Notes: generated by a model not told the origin, from the sequence alone. Shown: positions 1 through 10,220, counted from the first letter of the stretch. The stretch: 64,000 nucleotides of DNA from Morganella psychrotolerans (GCF_001676155.1 NZ_LZEW01000001.1:620001-684000), one strand, 5' to 3'. Numbers and translations: made by a program.

Positions 1-409
1 GCATGTTAAGAAATGCCAGCACATTACGCAGATGCTGTTGCGCCATCGCGGTGCCCATCGCCCCCGGCGAAGTGCCGATAACTCCGGCGGGTTTACTGTC
101 CCAACTGTTCTGACCCCAAGGGCGGGAGCCCTGATCCAATGCATTTTTCAGCACACCGGGGATAGATCGGTTATATTCAGCGGTCACAAAAATAACACCA
201 TCTGCCGGTTCAATCTGCTGTTTAAACGCACTGACCACCGGAGAGGGATGCGGGTCAGCATCCTGATTATAAAGAGGAAGTGAGCCGATACTGATAAACT
301 CACACTGAATATGGGCGGGGAAAAGTGTCACCAGCGCCTGAGCCAGCCGGCGGTTGTAACTCTGTTCACGCAGGGAACCGACAACAACTGCAACACGGTA
401 TTGTTTCAT
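1..409 (-). CDS. NADPH-dependent FMN reductase family protein (partial, runs off window start)
   Basis: The minus-strand reading begins MKQYRVAVVVGSLREQSYNR and continues through VTAEYNRSIPGVLKNALD, the flavodoxin-like signature of NADPH-dependent FMN/quinone reductases (ChrR/YieF/azoreductase-like group). These cytosolic enzymes bind FMN and reduce quinones, azo dyes or chromate with NAD(P)H. About 136 residues are visible of an expected 180 or so, so the C-terminal quarter is missing. A GAGAGG ribosome-binding site lies 4 to 10 bases upstream of the ATG at 409. It diverges from ptrB. Family assignment is secure; the substrate and gene symbol are not. Confidence 0.8.
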   Translation of the reverse strand, partial: MKQYRVAVVVGSLREQSYNRRLAQALVTLFPAHIQCEFISIGSLPLYNQDADPHPSPVVSAFKQQIEPADGVIFVTAEYNRSIPGVLKNALDQGSRPWGQNSWDSKPAGVIGTSPGAMGTAMAQQHLRNVLAFLNM

Positions 410-563
410 TTTAACCTCTCTGAGCGGCTGTACAGCCGGGGATGGATGAGAAATAAAACCTATGAAAACATTATTATCATAATGCCGGATACCTGAACAG
501 ATAACGTTTTTTTGATAATTTTTTTTGACCTGACAGCGAAAGCTGTACAAATAAGGATCACGT

Positions 564-2606
564 ATGCAGGCCCCGAAAGCAATGCAGAAGCCCGTTCAAC
601 TCACGGCGCACGGCGAAACCAGAACAGATAACTATTATTGGCTGCGGGATGATAAACGGAAAAAATCGAAAGTAATACAGTATCTTACTGACGAAAACCA
701 ATATACGCATGAGAAACTTCAGGCGTGCGACCCGCTGCGTGATGAGCTGTATCAGGAAATGGTTGCCCGTATGCCGCAGGCGGATGAATCCGCGCCTTAT
801 ATTTACAATGGTTATGTTTACCGTACCCGCTTTGATGCAGGCAAAGAGTATCCGTTGTATGAGCGCCGCCGCGTGACAGATGAAGACTGGGAATTGCTGG
901 TGGATGGCAATGAACGCGCGCAGGGGCTGACCTATTATGAACTGGTATCATTGGCAGTCAGTGAAGATAACCGCCGGATAGCGATAGCGGAAGATAAACT
1001 GGGGCGGCGTGAATATGTGGTTTCGTATAAAAATCTGACAGAAGCAACCTGGCAGGAGTCTGTGATTACGGGTGTCGCCGATGACCTGGTGTGGTCAGCA
1101 GACGGCGATACGCTGTTTTATGTCAGACAGGACCCGCAGACTTTGCTGCCGTTTGAGGTATATCGCCACCGGTTCGCAACAGATACAGCACAAGATGAGT
1201 TGATTTACCGCGAAGAAGATGATCGTTTTTATACCGGGTTAGCACTCTCTTCCTCGCGCGAATGGATTATTATCGGCTGCCACAGCCCGGTCACATCAGA
1301 GGCACATCTGATTAATGCCCGCGAACCATTGCAACCGGTTGTGTGTTTTTCGCCGCGTCAGGACGGGCGCGAGTATCATATTGATCATCTCGGCGGGCAA
1401 TTTTATATCCGCGCAGATCACGAAAGCGAGCTGTTTGGTCTGTATCAGACCCCGTCTCCGGAACAACCGTGGGAGACAGTGATTGCCCCGCAGCCGGATA
1501 CTGACCTGGAAGATTTCACGCTGTTCCGTGACTGGCTGGTATTGCAGGAACGCACAGCCGCGCTGCCGCATATCCGCCTTATTCACCGCCACAGCGGGGA
1601 GGAAAAGCAGGTTGCGTTTGATGATGCAGCTTACTGTGCGTGGCTCGGACTGAATCCGGAACCGGATAGCATCATGCTGCGCTATGGTTATACCTCAATG
1701 ACCACACCGGCGACGGTTTATGAACTGAATATGGACACCGGCGAACGAACACTGCTTAAACAGACGCAGGTTAATGGTTTTCAGCGGGATGATTACCACA
1801 GTGAGCGTATCTGGGTAACCGCCCGTGATGGTGTACAGGTGCCGGTTTCCCTGGTATGGCATAAAGATCATTATCAGCAGGGCAATAATCCGCTGCTGAT
1901 TGAAGGTTATGGCGCATACGGGTCAAGTATGGACCCGGATTTTGATGCCAATCGCCTTAGTTTGCTGGATCGCGGGTTTGTTTATGCACAGGCGCATATC
2001 CGTGGTGGCGGCGAGTTAGGTAAGCGCTGGTATAATGCCGGAAAAATGCAAAACAAAATCAACAGCTTCAATGATTTTGTTGATGTCACACGCGAATTGA
2101 TTGCGCAACGTTTCGGTGCAAAGGATCGTATTTATGCCACCGGCGGCAGCGCGGGCGGATTATTGATGGGGGCGGTGATAAACCAGGCGCCGGAGTTGTA
2201 TCGCGGCGTGGTTACACAGGTTCCGTTTGTGGATGCGCTGACAACGATGTCTGATCCGTCCATTCCGCTGACGACCGGTGAATATGACGAGTGGGGCAAT
2301 CCGGAAAGTGAATCAGCATACCGTGATATCCGTGCTTACAGCCCGTATGACAATCTGGAGGCAAAAGCTTATCCGAACTTGCTGGTTACATCCGGTCTGC
2401 ATGATTCTCAGGTTCAGTACTGGGAGCCGGCAAAATGGGTGGCAAAAATGCGGGAGCTGAAAACAGATGATAATCTGTTACTGCTCTATACGGATATGGA
2501 AGCGGGGCATGGCGGAAAATCAGGGCGTTTCAATTACTTATGGGACATTGCGCTCGGGTATGTGTTCCTGCTGATGCTGGATGAGCAGGCCGCAGATATA
2601 AAATAA
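564..2606 (+). CDS. ptrB: Oligopeptidase B
   Basis: 680-residue serine peptidase of family S9A, close to the usual length of about 686. It cleaves after Arg/Lys in short peptides in the cytoplasm or periplasm. An N-terminal beta-propeller occupies roughly residues 1-400 and an alpha/beta-hydrolase domain follows. The nucleophile is Ser529 in GGSAGG, the acid Asp614 in SGLHDSQVQYW, and the base His649 in EAGHGGKSG. AAGGA lies 7 bases upstream of the ATG. The gene is single, divergent from the FMN reductase gene and convergent with xseA. No defect is seen. Confidence 0.96.
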   Translation: MQAPKAMQKPVQLTAHGETRTDNYYWLRDDKRKKSKVIQYLTDENQYTHEKLQACDPLRDELYQEMVARMPQADESAPYIYNGYVYRTRFDAGKEYPLYERRRVTDEDWELLVDGNERAQGLTYYELVSLAVSEDNRRIAIAEDKLGRREYVVSYKNLTEATWQESVITGVADDLVWSADGDTLFYVRQDPQTLLPFEVYRHRFATDTAQDELIYREEDDRFYTGLALSSSREWIIIGCHSPVTSEAHLINAREPLQPVVCFSPRQDGREYHIDHLGGQFYIRADHESELFGLYQTPSPEQPWETVIAPQPDTDLEDFTLFRDWLVLQERTAALPHIRLIHRHSGEEKQVAFDDAAYCAWLGLNPEPDSIMLRYGYTSMTTPATVYELNMDTGERTLLKQTQVNGFQRDDYHSERIWVTARDGVQVPVSLVWHKDHYQQGNNPLLIEGYGAYGSSMDPDFDANRLSLLDRGFVYAQAHIRGGGELGKRWYNAGKMQNKINSFNDFVDVTRELIAQRFGAKDRIYATGGSAGGLLMGAVINQAPELYRGVVTQVPFVDALTTMSDPSIPLTTGEYDEWGNPESESAYRDIRAYSPYDNLEAKAYPNLLVTSGLHDSQVQYWEPAKWVAKMRELKTDDNLLLLYTDMEAGHGGKSGRFNYLWDIALGYVFLLMLDEQAADIK

Positions 2607-2621
2607 TACCGGCAAATATAC

Positions 2622-2657
2622 TTGTGACACCGTCACTAATAAGTGACAGCGTCACAA
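2622..2657. repeat. Imperfect palindrome between convergent ptrB and xseA
   Basis: TTGTGACACCGTCACT and AGTGACAGCGTCACAA form an inverted repeat with two mismatched positions around a 4-base loop. Each arm is itself palindromic (GTGAC-N3-GTCAC). It lies between two gene 3' ends and has no T-tract, so it could be a bidirectional transcript-end structure or a protein-binding site. Confidence 0.5.
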
Positions 2658-2669
2658 TGATAAACAGGT

Positions 2670-4046
2670 TTATTCTGCGGCTTTGCGTTTACGGGGAGCC
2701 GCTTTTTTGTGTACCGCGATAATTTCACTCTCTATCTGTCCGTCCTGTAACAGCGTCGTGATTTTTTGTCCGACTTTCACCTGACGGGTTTTATTCAGCA
2801 CTTCACCGCTGTCTGTCTGGCTGATACTGAAACCCCGGCTGAGTGTTGCCAGCGGACTGACACCCTCAAGCGTCGAGCAGAGCCGTGCAAAGCGTTCACG
2901 TTGCTGGCTTATCTGTTGGCGCATGGCAGACGCGAGCCGGTATTGTAACTGTTGCACATGCCGCTGGTGCTGCTGTAACTGCGGGCGCGGATCACGGCGC
3001 ATCAGGCGCTGATCCAGCATGGTCAGCTGACGGGTTTTCTGTATTACCGCGCGCTGCCCGGCCTGAACCAGCCGCTGCTGTAATCCCTGAATTAACTGTT
3101 GCTGCCGTGCCAGGCGAAGTTGCGGATGCTGTTGTTGCAGACGATGATGTAACTGGCTGAATGTTCGCTGCTTTTTGGCAATAAAGTAATCCATTGCCAT
3201 TTCCAGCCGTTGTTGTACCGACTGAATCTGCCGCAGGCGCTCCACCTGATCGCGGCTGACTAATTCAGCCGCCGCAGATGGCGTTGGTGCGCGTAAGTCC
3301 GCGACAAAATCGGCAATCGTCACATCTGTTTCATGACCCACGGCACTGATAACCGGCAGACGACTGGCAAAAATCGCCCGCGCTACCCGTTCATCATTAA
3401 AACTCCATAAATCTTCCAGCGAGCCGCCGCCGCGCCCGACAATCAGCACATCACATTCATCACGGCGGTTAGCGGTTTCAATCGCGCGGACAATTTGCGC
3501 CGGGGCGTCAGCTCCCTGAACCTGTGCCGGGTAAATGATCACCGGCAGTGACGGGTCGCGGCGGCGCAGAATATTCAGGATATCGTGCAGTGCCGCGCCC
3601 GTTGCAGACGTCACCACGCCCACACAGCGGGCGGGAAGCGGCAGCGGTTTTTTCAGATGAGCGGCGAACAAACCTTCGGCATTCAGTTTTTCTTTGAGCT
3701 GCTCAAACTGCTGCTGAAGTAAACCTTCACCCGCAGGTTGCATGGATTCAATAATCAGCTGATAATCACCACGCGGCTCATACAGCGTAATGGCAGCACG
3801 CACCAGCACCTGCTGACCATTTTGCGGCGCGAACGTCACGCGGGTGTTATTTCCCCGGAACATCGCGGCGCGGACCTGGGATTTTTCGTCTTTCAGCGTA
3901 AAATACCAGTGACCGGATGAAGGTCTGGAGAAATTGGAAATTTCAGCGCTGATCCATATCCGGCCCATCTCCAGTTCAAGTAACTGTCGTACGGTCGTGT
4001 TCAGGCGCGTAACGGTAAAAATTGCGTTGTTTTCTGATAGCAACAT
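2670..4046 (-). CDS. xseA: Exodeoxyribonuclease VII large subunit
   Basis: 458 residues, the usual length. XseA with several copies of XseB degrades single-stranded DNA in both directions to acid-soluble oligonucleotides. The N-terminal 100 residues or so form the OB-fold DNA-binding domain. The central catalytic domain has [30 protein letters not shown] and [28 protein letters not shown]-type motifs. The Gln/Arg-rich stretch that follows (about residues 260-400) is the coiled-coil that carries XseB. It is divergent from guaB, as in E. coli. No strong ribosome-binding site is seen before the ATG at 4046. Confidence 0.96.
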   Translation of the reverse strand: MLLSENNAIFTVTRLNTTVRQLLELEMGRIWISAEISNFSRPSSGHWYFTLKDEKSQVRAAMFRGNNTRVTFAPQNGQQVLVRAAITLYEPRGDYQLIIESMQPAGEGLLQQQFEQLKEKLNAEGLFAAHLKKPLPLPARCVGVVTSATGAALHDILNILRRRDPSLPVIIYPAQVQGADAPAQIVRAIETANRRDECDVLIVGRGGGSLEDLWSFNDERVARAIFASRLPVISAVGHETDVTIADFVADLRAPTPSAAAELVSRDQVERLRQIQSVQQRLEMAMDYFIAKKQRTFSQLHHRLQQQHPQLRLARQQQLIQGLQQRLVQAGQRAVIQKTRQLTMLDQRLMRRDPRPQLQQHQRHVQQLQYRLASAMRQQISQQRERFARLCSTLEGVSPLATLSRGFSISQTDSGEVLNKTRQVKVGQKITTLLQDGQIESEIIAVHKKAAPRKRKAAE

Positions 4047-4139
4047 GTGAGCCAGATCAAATAATAAAACAATGACTTAATCGTCCGATACTACCGCCTT
4101 CTGACAGATTATCAACGCATTTTTTTAAAAAAAGGCTAG

Positions 4140-4165
4140 GCGCAACCGATTACCACCTGTATAAT
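4140..4165 (+). promoter_or_regulatory. guaBA promoter with candidate PurR operator
   Basis: A perfect TATAAT (4160-4165) lies 53 bases upstream of the guaB start. The sequence GCGCAACCGATTACCA (4140-4155) matches the PurR operator ACGCAAACGTTTGCGT at 11 of 16 positions including the CGCAA and CG core. It would overlap the -35 region, the same place as in the PurR-repressed E. coli guaBA promoter. The operator call is inferred from sequence similarity only. Confidence 0.6.
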
Positions 4166-4218
4166 GCCGCGGCAATATTTTATCCCTTTTAATCCTGCTG
4201 CCTGGTGAGATATTGCAC

Positions 4219-5685
4219 ATGCTACGTATCAAAAAAGAAGCTTTAACATTCGATGATGTTCTCTTAGTTCCGGCCCATTCTGTGGTTCTGCCAAACACGG
4301 CCGACTTATCAACACAGCTCACCGCAAAAATCCGTTTAAACGTCCCGATGATCTCGGCGGCGATGGATACTGTAACGGAAGCCCGTCTGGCGATTGCCCT
4401 TGCCCAGGAAGGCGGCATCGGGTTTATCCACAAAAACATGTCAATTGAGCGTCAGGCTGACGAAGTCCGCCGCGTGAAAAAACATGAAAGTGGTGTGGTC
4501 ACCGAACCCCAAACTGTCACTCCCTGCACAACACTGCGTGAAGTCAAAGAACTGACTGTACAGAACGGCTTTGCCGGTTATCCTGTCGTTACAACCGAAA
4601 ACGAACTGGTGGGTATTATCACCGGTCGTGACGTGCGTTTCGTGACAGACCTGGAACAGCCGGTAACCGCAGTGATGACCCCGAAAGAGCGCCTGGTAAC
4701 AGTCCGCGAAGGGGAAGCCCGCGAAGTGGTTCTGAAGAAAATGCATGAGCGCCGTGTTGAAAAAGCACTGGTGGTGGATGATTCATTCCATCTGCTCGGC
4801 ATGATCACTGTAAAAGACTTCCAGAAAGCAGAGCGCAAACCAAACGCCTGTAAAGACGAGCACGGACGTTTACGTGTCGGTGCTGCTGTCGGTGCCGGTG
4901 CCGGTAATGAAGAGCGCGTGGACGCACTGGTTGCCGCTGGTGTCGATATTCTGCTGATTGACTCCTCACACGGTCACTCCGAAGGCGTTTTACAGCGTAT
5001 TCGTGATACCCGCGCAAAATACCCTGATCTGGAAATCATCGGCGGCAACGTTGCTACCGCAGAAGGCGCAAAAGCGTTGGCGGAAGCGGGTTGCAGCGCT
5101 GTGAAAGTCGGGATTGGTCCGGGCTCCATCTGTACCACCCGTATTGTGACCGGTGTGGGTGTACCACAGTTAACCGCTATTTCTGACGCAGTCGAAGCCC
5201 TTGCCGGTACAGGTATCCCTGTTATCGCCGATGGCGGGATCCGTTTCTCCGGTGATATTGCAAAAGCACTGGCAGCGGGTGCAGCCTGTGTCATGGTCGG
5301 TTCAATGCTTGCCGGTACGGACGAATCTCCGGGTGAAGTTGAACTGTACCAGGGGCGCTCTTATAAATCCTACCGTGGTATGGGATCACTCGGCGCGATG
5401 TCCAAAGGGTCATCAGACCGCTACTTCCAGACAGATAACGCAGCAGACAAACTGGTGCCGGAAGGTATCGAAGGCCGCGTTGCCTACAAAGGTGTGCTGA
5501 AAACTATCGTTCACCAGCAAATGGGCGGTCTGCGCTCTTGCATGGGGCTGACCGGTTGTGCAACTATCCACGAACTGAATACTAAAGCAGAGTTTGTCCG
5601 CATCAGTGGTGCCGGGATTCAGGAAAGTCACGTCCATGACGTCACTATCACCAAAGAAGCACCGAACTACCGCTCAGGTCTGTGA
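4219..5685 (+). CDS. guaB: Inosine-5'-monophosphate dehydrogenase
   Basis: 488 residues, identical in length to E. coli GuaB. It oxidises IMP to XMP with NAD+, the committed step of guanine nucleotide synthesis. The catalytic loop [11 protein letters not shown] carries Cys305. The paired CBS regulatory domains lie at about residues 93-205, and the [11 protein letters not shown] flap near the C-terminus is present. The ATG at 4219 is preferred over an in-frame TTG at 4213, because GGTGAG sits 9 bases upstream and the protein then starts [13 protein letters not shown] as in relatives. First gene of the guaBA operon. Confidence 0.97.
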   Translation: MLRIKKEALTFDDVLLVPAHSVVLPNTADLSTQLTAKIRLNVPMISAAMDTVTEARLAIALAQEGGIGFIHKNMSIERQADEVRRVKKHESGVVTEPQTVTPCTTLREVKELTVQNGFAGYPVVTTENELVGIITGRDVRFVTDLEQPVTAVMTPKERLVTVREGEAREVVLKKMHERRVEKALVVDDSFHLLGMITVKDFQKAERKPNACKDEHGRLRVGAAVGAGAGNEERVDALVAAGVDILLIDSSHGHSEGVLQRIRDTRAKYPDLEIIGGNVATAEGAKALAEAGCSAVKVGIGPGSICTTRIVTGVGVPQLTAISDAVEALAGTGIPVIADGGIRFSGDIAKALAAGAACVMVGSMLAGTDESPGEVELYQGRSYKSYRGMGSLGAMSKGSSDRYFQTDNAADKLVPEGIEGRVAYKGVLKTIVHQQMGGLRSCMGLTGCATIHELNTKAEFVRISGAGIQESHVHDVTITKEAPNYRSGL

Positions 5686-5744
5686 TTCATGCGGCGGCCT
5701 GCGGGTCGCCAGCCTATAATTGTTTGCTTTTGGAACATACATTA

Positions 5745-7322
5745 ATGACTACGAATATTCATCAGCACCGCATTCTGATCCTCGATTTTGGCTCACAATA
5801 TACCCAGCTTATCGCGCGCCGCATCCGCGAAATCGGTGTGTACTGTGAACTGTGGGCATGGGATGTTACTGAAGAACAGATCCGCGCATTTAATCCGAAC
5901 GGTATTATTCTCTCCGGCGGACCGGAAAGCACCACAGAACATGACAGCCCGCGCGCACCTGACTATGTCTTCAGCGCCGGTGTTCCGGTTCTGGGTATTT
6001 GCTACGGTATGCAGACTATGTCCATGCAGCTTGGCGGAACGGTTGAAACTTCCGGTGAGCGCGAATTCGGTTATGCGCAGGTTGAGATCCGTGAAACCTG
6101 TGAGCTGTTCCGTGGCATTCACGACATACTGGATGAAAACGGTAAACCACAGCTGGATGTGTGGATGAGCCACGGTGACAAAGTCACCTCGATCCCGTCT
6201 GATTTTACCACTGTTGCCAGCACAGAAACCTGCCCGTTTGCCATTATGGCGAATGATGCAAAACGTTTTTACGGCGTACAGTTCCACCCGGAAGTGACTC
6301 ACACGCATCAGGGTCTGGCGATCCTGGAACGTTTTGTCCTGGAAATCTGTCAGTGTGACGCGTTGTGGACACCGGAAGCCATTATTGAAGATACCGTTAT
6401 CCGTCTGCGCGAGCAGATTGGCGACGATCACGTTATCCTGGCACTTTCCGGCGGCGTGGATTCATCTGTCACTGCAATGTTATTAGATCGCGCCATCGGC
6501 AAGCGCCTGACCTGTGTCTTTGTTGATAACGGTTTACTGCGCCTGAATGAAGCAGAGCAGGTTATGGCGATGTTTGCGGGACAATTTGATTTCAATATCA
6601 TTCATGCCAAAGCCGAAGACCGCTTCCTCAATGCACTGAAAGGCATTGCGGACCCGGAAGCAAAACGCAAAGCAATCGGTCATACATTCATTGAAATTTT
6701 TGATGAAGAAGCCTCAAAACAGAAACAGGTGAAATGGCTGGCACAGGGCACAATCTATCCTGACGTCATTGAATCGGCTGCATCTGAAACCGGCAAAGCG
6801 CACGTCATCAAGTCACACCATAATGTCGGCGGACTGCCGGAAGATATGGAACTGGGGCTGGTTGAACCGCTGCGTGAACTGTTTAAAGATGAAGTCCGCC
6901 GTATTGGTCTGCAACTGGGTCTGCCGTACGACATGCTGTACCGCCATCCCTTCCCAGGACCGGGTCTGGGTGTCCGCGTACTGGGCGAAGTGAAAAAAGA
7001 GTTCTGCGATATCCTGCGCCGCGCAGATGCTATCTTTATCGAAGAGCTTCACAAAGCCGACATGTACAATAAAGTCAGCCAGGCATTCACTGTCTTCCTG
7101 CCGGTACGCTCTGTCGGTGTAATGGGCGATGGACGTAAATACGACTGGGTTGTTTCCCTGCGTGCAGTCGAAACTATCGACTTTATGACAGCACACTGGG
7201 CACATCTGCCATACGACCTGTTAGGTCGCGTATCTAACCGCATCATCAATGAAGTTGAAGGTATTTCCCGCGTTGTCTACGATATCAGCGGCAAGCCACC
7301 GGCGACCATTGAGTGGGAATGA
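5745..7322 (+). CDS. guaA: GMP synthase (glutamine-hydrolysing)
   Basis: 525 residues, the same as E. coli GuaA. It converts XMP to GMP using ATP and glutamine. The N-terminal class I amidotransferase domain has Cys86 in GICYGMQ and the His-x-Glu of [10 protein letters not shown]. The ATP-pyrophosphatase P-loop is LSGGVDSS, and the C-terminal dimerisation domain ends TIEWE. The reading frame is open from 5682, but the ATG at 5745 gives the family N-terminus [18 protein letters not shown]. It lies 59 bases after guaB. Its last 15 coding bases belong to a 92-bp sequence repeated at 10221, the boundary of a genomic islet. Confidence 0.97.
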   Translation: MTTNIHQHRILILDFGSQYTQLIARRIREIGVYCELWAWDVTEEQIRAFNPNGIILSGGPESTTEHDSPRAPDYVFSAGVPVLGICYGMQTMSMQLGGTVETSGEREFGYAQVEIRETCELFRGIHDILDENGKPQLDVWMSHGDKVTSIPSDFTTVASTETCPFAIMANDAKRFYGVQFHPEVTHTHQGLAILERFVLEICQCDALWTPEAIIEDTVIRLREQIGDDHVILALSGGVDSSVTAMLLDRAIGKRLTCVFVDNGLLRLNEAEQVMAMFAGQFDFNIIHAKAEDRFLNALKGIADPEAKRKAIGHTFIEIFDEEASKQKQVKWLAQGTIYPDVIESAASETGKAHVIKSHHNVGGLPEDMELGLVEPLRELFKDEVRRIGLQLGLPYDMLYRHPFPGPGLGVRVLGEVKKEFCDILRRADAIFIEELHKADMYNKVSQAFTVFLPVRSVGVMGDGRKYDWVVSLRAVETIDFMTAHWAHLPYDLLGRVSNRIINEVEGISRVVYDISGKPPATIEWE

Positions 7323-7399
7323 TATCCCTATAGTTTTTAACTGTCGGTAATTATCACAAAACCGAAAGCCATCAGTAAGTTACTGGTGGCTTTTTTTGT
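7308..7399 (+). repeat. Left copy of 92-bp direct repeat at the guaA 3' end (attL-like)
   Basis: It starts in the last codons of guaA (ATTGAGTGGGAATGA) and ends just after the terminator T-tract. The sequence recurs at 10221-10312 with only four mismatches in 92 positions. The 3' end of guaA is a known integration site for genomic islands, and a duplicated gene end is what site-specific integration leaves. Confidence 0.8.
7367..7397 (+). terminator. guaBA rho-independent terminator
   Basis: AGCCATCAGTAA pairs with TTACTGGTGGCT and is followed by seven T. It lies 45 bases after the guaA stop. A second copy of this hairpin, with the same stem potential, is in the right repeat at 10287-10310. 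Confidence 0.85.
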
Positions 7400-7438
7400 T
7401 TTCTATTGTTTTTAATTGTTGACAAGAGCCGGTATTTT

Positions 7439-7524
7439 TGACGGTATATGTGACGGTATCAAAAAATAAAATCACTATAAACCGGCTGTGATACCGTCAG
7501 AAAAATAAAATAGATGACGGTATT
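7439..7524. repeat. Four copies of TGACGGTAT-type motif next to attL
   Basis: TGACGGTATA (7439-7448), TGACGGTATC (7451-7460), the reverse complement GATACCGTCA (7490-7499) and TGACGGTATT (7515-7524) cluster within 86 bases just inside the left repeat. Clustered short repeats beside an att core are typical of tyrosine-integrase arm-binding sites. That role is inferred. Confidence 0.55.
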
Positions 7525-7611
7525 AAAATAGATCACCTGAAAGGAACTCCGTCCGGATTGTGCGATCTGATCAATCGCCAAACCAACCAAAATCACTAAC
7601 CGGACTGAGCG

Positions 7612-7908
7612 ATGACAATAATAGCACCAATATTCCGTAATTAACGACGGCTGATGCAGAAAATGGTTCAGCGAACCCCTGACAAGCACCACGCCCGCAG
7701 GCTGGCCGCAATGCTGATTTTGCACCGGGGACACAGTGCCAGCGGGGCTTCCCGTTTACTTTGTTGTGCGCCGGATCAATTGGTTCAATTTATACGGTGT
7801 CGAAGGTCTGCATTCATTGTCTGCCGGAGTACTGAGCTTCTGGCTATAAAAATCAATGAATTAACCGGATATAATATCCATTCCGGAATATTGCGCTGCT
7901 GGTTTTAA
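7612..7908 (+). pseudogene. Decayed IS630-family transposase N-terminal fragment
   Basis: Reading from the ATG at 7612 gives MTIIAPIFRN, then an in-frame TAA at 7642, then RRLMQKMVQRTPDKHHARRL and AAMLILHRGHSAS. This matches from memory the start of IS630-type transposases found in enterobacteria. Further on, RSTELLAIKINELTG matches a segment that normally lies some 40 residues later, so an internal deletion joins the two. The DDE catalytic domain is absent. The fragment has a nonsense codon, a deletion and a truncation, so it is not functional. It lies inside the guaA islet upstream of the hipBA-like genes. Confidence 0.75.
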
Positions 7909-8070
7909 CGGGTCTGGTGCTGTAAGCAGAGCTAGTCACTGACTCACAGGTGAGACGAGTGATGAGCAGATTAGCCTAATTTTGGAAGATTTACTCCTTC
8001 GATGTTATGATTGTATGTATCACAGATGAGACGTAGCTGAGTGAGACGAAGATGTACGAAGAAAAAAAAT

Positions 8071-8604
8071 ATGAGTAAACTTCGCCGGACAAAAGGCTCG
8101 GTTGTACGGCCTTCAACCGAAGCAGCTTTGGTTAAGTTAGGCAAGGATATCGAATTTGCACGTAGAGTTAGAGGGATCCCCGCTGATAGATTTGCAAACT
8201 CAGCGGGAATCTCGCGATCTACTTTACATCGACTTGAGAGTGGTAATGGTGCCGGGATCTCACTTAACACGCTTGCGATGGTGCTCACTGTTCTTGGTAA
8301 GCTTGATCTCTTAAGTAATTTGGTCGACATGCGTAACGATGATATCGGTCTATCTATGCTGCGTGAAAATGTCATGCAAAACGCAAAGACGCTCCATAGT
8401 AAGGGTGCCAAAGCAGGTGTCGTGATCCGGCCGGAGGCGACAATGGTGAAACGAGCTTCAGGTACAGCGGTCACTAAGAGATCGACAAAATCTAATGAAG
8501 CAAAACGGCAGGAAAATCAGAGGACGTTGGTGGTCAGCTCGTCAGGACGTACATCATCGCTGCTCTCTCGCTTAAAAGCTACACGAGACTCTTCCGGCTC
8601 ATGA
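8071..8604 (+). CDS. HipB-like antitoxin, XRE-family helix-turn-helix protein
   Basis: 177 residues from the ATG at 8071; an in-frame GTG at 8041 is possible but no ribosome-binding site favours it. An XRE/Cro-type HTH is visible at about residues 20-75, with FARRVRGIPADRFANSAGIS followed by STLHRLESG. The remainder is low-complexity and rich in Lys, Ser and Thr, longer than E. coli HipB (88 residues). It lies 13 bases upstream of a HipA-type kinase gene, the normal antitoxin-toxin order. By family it would bind and silence the partner kinase and repress its own operon. The upstream region contains short repeats (CACAGRTGAGACG at about 7939 and 8020) that could be operators. Confidence 0.8.
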   Translation: MSKLRRTKGSVVRPSTEAALVKLGKDIEFARRVRGIPADRFANSAGISRSTLHRLESGNGAGISLNTLAMVLTVLGKLDLLSNLVDMRNDDIGLSMLRENVMQNAKTLHSKGAKAGVVIRPEATMVKRASGTAVTKRSTKSNEAKRQENQRTLVVSSSGRTSSLLSRLKATRDSSGS

Positions 8605-8617
8605 TTAGAGAATTTAT

Positions 8618-9892
8618 ATGAGACAAAGACTTTACGTTTGGATGGATGGTCAGGATTTGGTCGGACAGTTGGATTTCAATGTCGACGGAATGCGACAGAA
8701 CTCCGTTTTCACCTATGCGCAGAGTTGGATTGATAATCCGGCAGGCTACGACCTGTCTCCCTTCATGCCTCGTAGCCAGGTAATCGTGTCGGCTAGTCTG
8801 CAGGGAAACTCATCTCCCCTTGTGATGCCGATAGCCGATAGCACGCCTGATTCTTGGGGGCGCACTATTATGCGTGCGGCAAATGGCGGTCGTGCAATGA
8901 ATGATTTCGAATACCTTATTGGGGTCGATGATTTCCTACGTTCGGGTGCACTCCGCTTTTATGAGAGCGATGAGCCGGATGCACTTCCTCTGGCTCAACC
9001 CCGGACTGGTGAAAATGTTTATTCCATACCACGGCTCATCGAACTCGAGGATATGATTCATGAGGCTCGCGCTTTAGAAGCAGACCCGGTCCATTATCGT
9101 GAAAACCGGGCACAGTTGCTTGCCGGACAAATATTGATTGATGCTGCAGGCTCGCTAGGCGGCGCACGACCAAAAGTAAATGTGCGTGACGAGGATCAGA
9201 CTATCTGGATAGCGAAGTTGCCGAAGATAGGTGATGAATACGATATGGCGCGCGCTGAAGTACTCACGCTTCGTCTCGCAGGCGAAATAGGGATGATGGT
9301 TGCTGAAGCTAAGCTACTTGTCGTATCCGGGCTGTTTCCGGTTGCTTTAATCAAACGTTTTGATCGTTCTTATGAAGATATTAATAATCCCAGTCGTATC
9401 CATTTCATTACGGCACAAACATTTATGGGGCTGGCGGGGACCGAGCCATCAAACTACGTCTCTATTGCAGAGCAGATGATGATAAATGGTGCGAGTGATG
9501 ATATGGCTGAACTTTGGGTACGTATGGCTTACTCTGTGATGATCCAGAATACAGATGATCATCTGCGTAATCACGGCTTTATCCGGGCGGGCAATCGCTG
9601 GGCTCTTTCCCCTGCCTATGATATCAATCCCGATCCGTCAGTTGGCGGCACGCTCAAGACCGCGATAAGCGAGATTCATGGTAACGAACTTAATATTTTA
9701 GCGGTGTTGGACGCGGCACCGCTCTTCAATATCGACACAGGTGAAGCTCGCGAGGCTCTCAGGGTTATGGCTGAAATCATTACAGACAGATGGCGCCCTC
9801 TTGCCTATGAGTTGGGAATGACTGCGAAAGACATTAAGGTGCTTGTACCAGCCTTTGAAAGCCCGCAGGTGAAGAAAGCATTGAGTCTGTAA
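8618..9892 (+). CDS. HipA-family serine/threonine kinase toxin
   Basis: 424 residues with the HipA N- and C-terminal domain layout. The flexible P-loop is AAGSLGGARPK, with Ser179 at the autophosphorylation position of E. coli Ser150. The catalytic loop is NTDDHLRN with Asp313 as catalytic base, and the metal-binding Asp335 is in AYDINPDP. In E. coli, HipA phosphorylates glutamyl-tRNA synthetase and causes growth arrest; the target of this homologue is unknown. It is co-transcribed with the HTH gene 13 bases upstream. All catalytic residues are present, so it should be an active kinase. It sits in the guaA islet, which suggests horizontal arrival. Confidence 0.88.
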   Translation: MRQRLYVWMDGQDLVGQLDFNVDGMRQNSVFTYAQSWIDNPAGYDLSPFMPRSQVIVSASLQGNSSPLVMPIADSTPDSWGRTIMRAANGGRAMNDFEYLIGVDDFLRSGALRFYESDEPDALPLAQPRTGENVYSIPRLIELEDMIHEARALEADPVHYRENRAQLLAGQILIDAAGSLGGARPKVNVRDEDQTIWIAKLPKIGDEYDMARAEVLTLRLAGEIGMMVAEAKLLVVSGLFPVALIKRFDRSYEDINNPSRIHFITAQTFMGLAGTEPSNYVSIAEQMMINGASDDMAELWVRMAYSVMIQNTDDHLRNHGFIRAGNRWALSPAYDINPDPSVGGTLKTAISEIHGNELNILAVLDAAPLFNIDTGEAREALRVMAEIITDRWRPLAYELGMTAKDIKVLVPAFESPQVKKALSL

Positions 9893-10220
9893 TGAACGAA
9901 TTTCTACAGCGAGATTGAGCTTTGACAATTTCTGGCTATCGATAGACTGCGGTTTCTACGTAGTGGATCAAGAACCGCTTTTTATTGGTCATTGCAGATC
10001 GCATGATGTGTGTAGTAAAGGTCTGCTTTCCGGTTTTGAGTTTTATGTCTGTTACAATTCTGTACCGGATGAGACAAAATAAAATGACAAATTACGTGTA
10101 TCACCTTGGTTGTCAGCACCAGATAGAAATAGCCATAAACGAATGGTATAAGTTATGGCATAGTGTGACGGGGTTTAATGCATTAATATGATTTTAAACG
10201 ATTTTTATGTATTAAATATA
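9893..10220. other. Non-coding tail of the islet
   Basis: No convincing gene is seen here. Short open frames lack ribosome-binding sites and family resemblance. The sequence becomes AT-rich towards the right repeat. It may be a remnant of deleted island genes. Confidence 0.5.

Noticed and set aside
32-496. Two plus-strand open frames at the window start
   Set aside because: The first lies wholly antisense to the FMN reductase gene; the second starts antisense to it and runs into the spacer before ptrB with no recognisable motif.
7459-7734. 91-codon minus-strand open frame in the islet
   Set aside because: It overlaps the IS630 remnant and the arm-like repeats, has no family resemblance, and is opposite a better-supported reading.
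9985-10191. 68-codon plus-strand open frame downstream of the hipA-like gene
   Set aside because: No ribosome-binding site, no recognisable domain, low complexity near the end.
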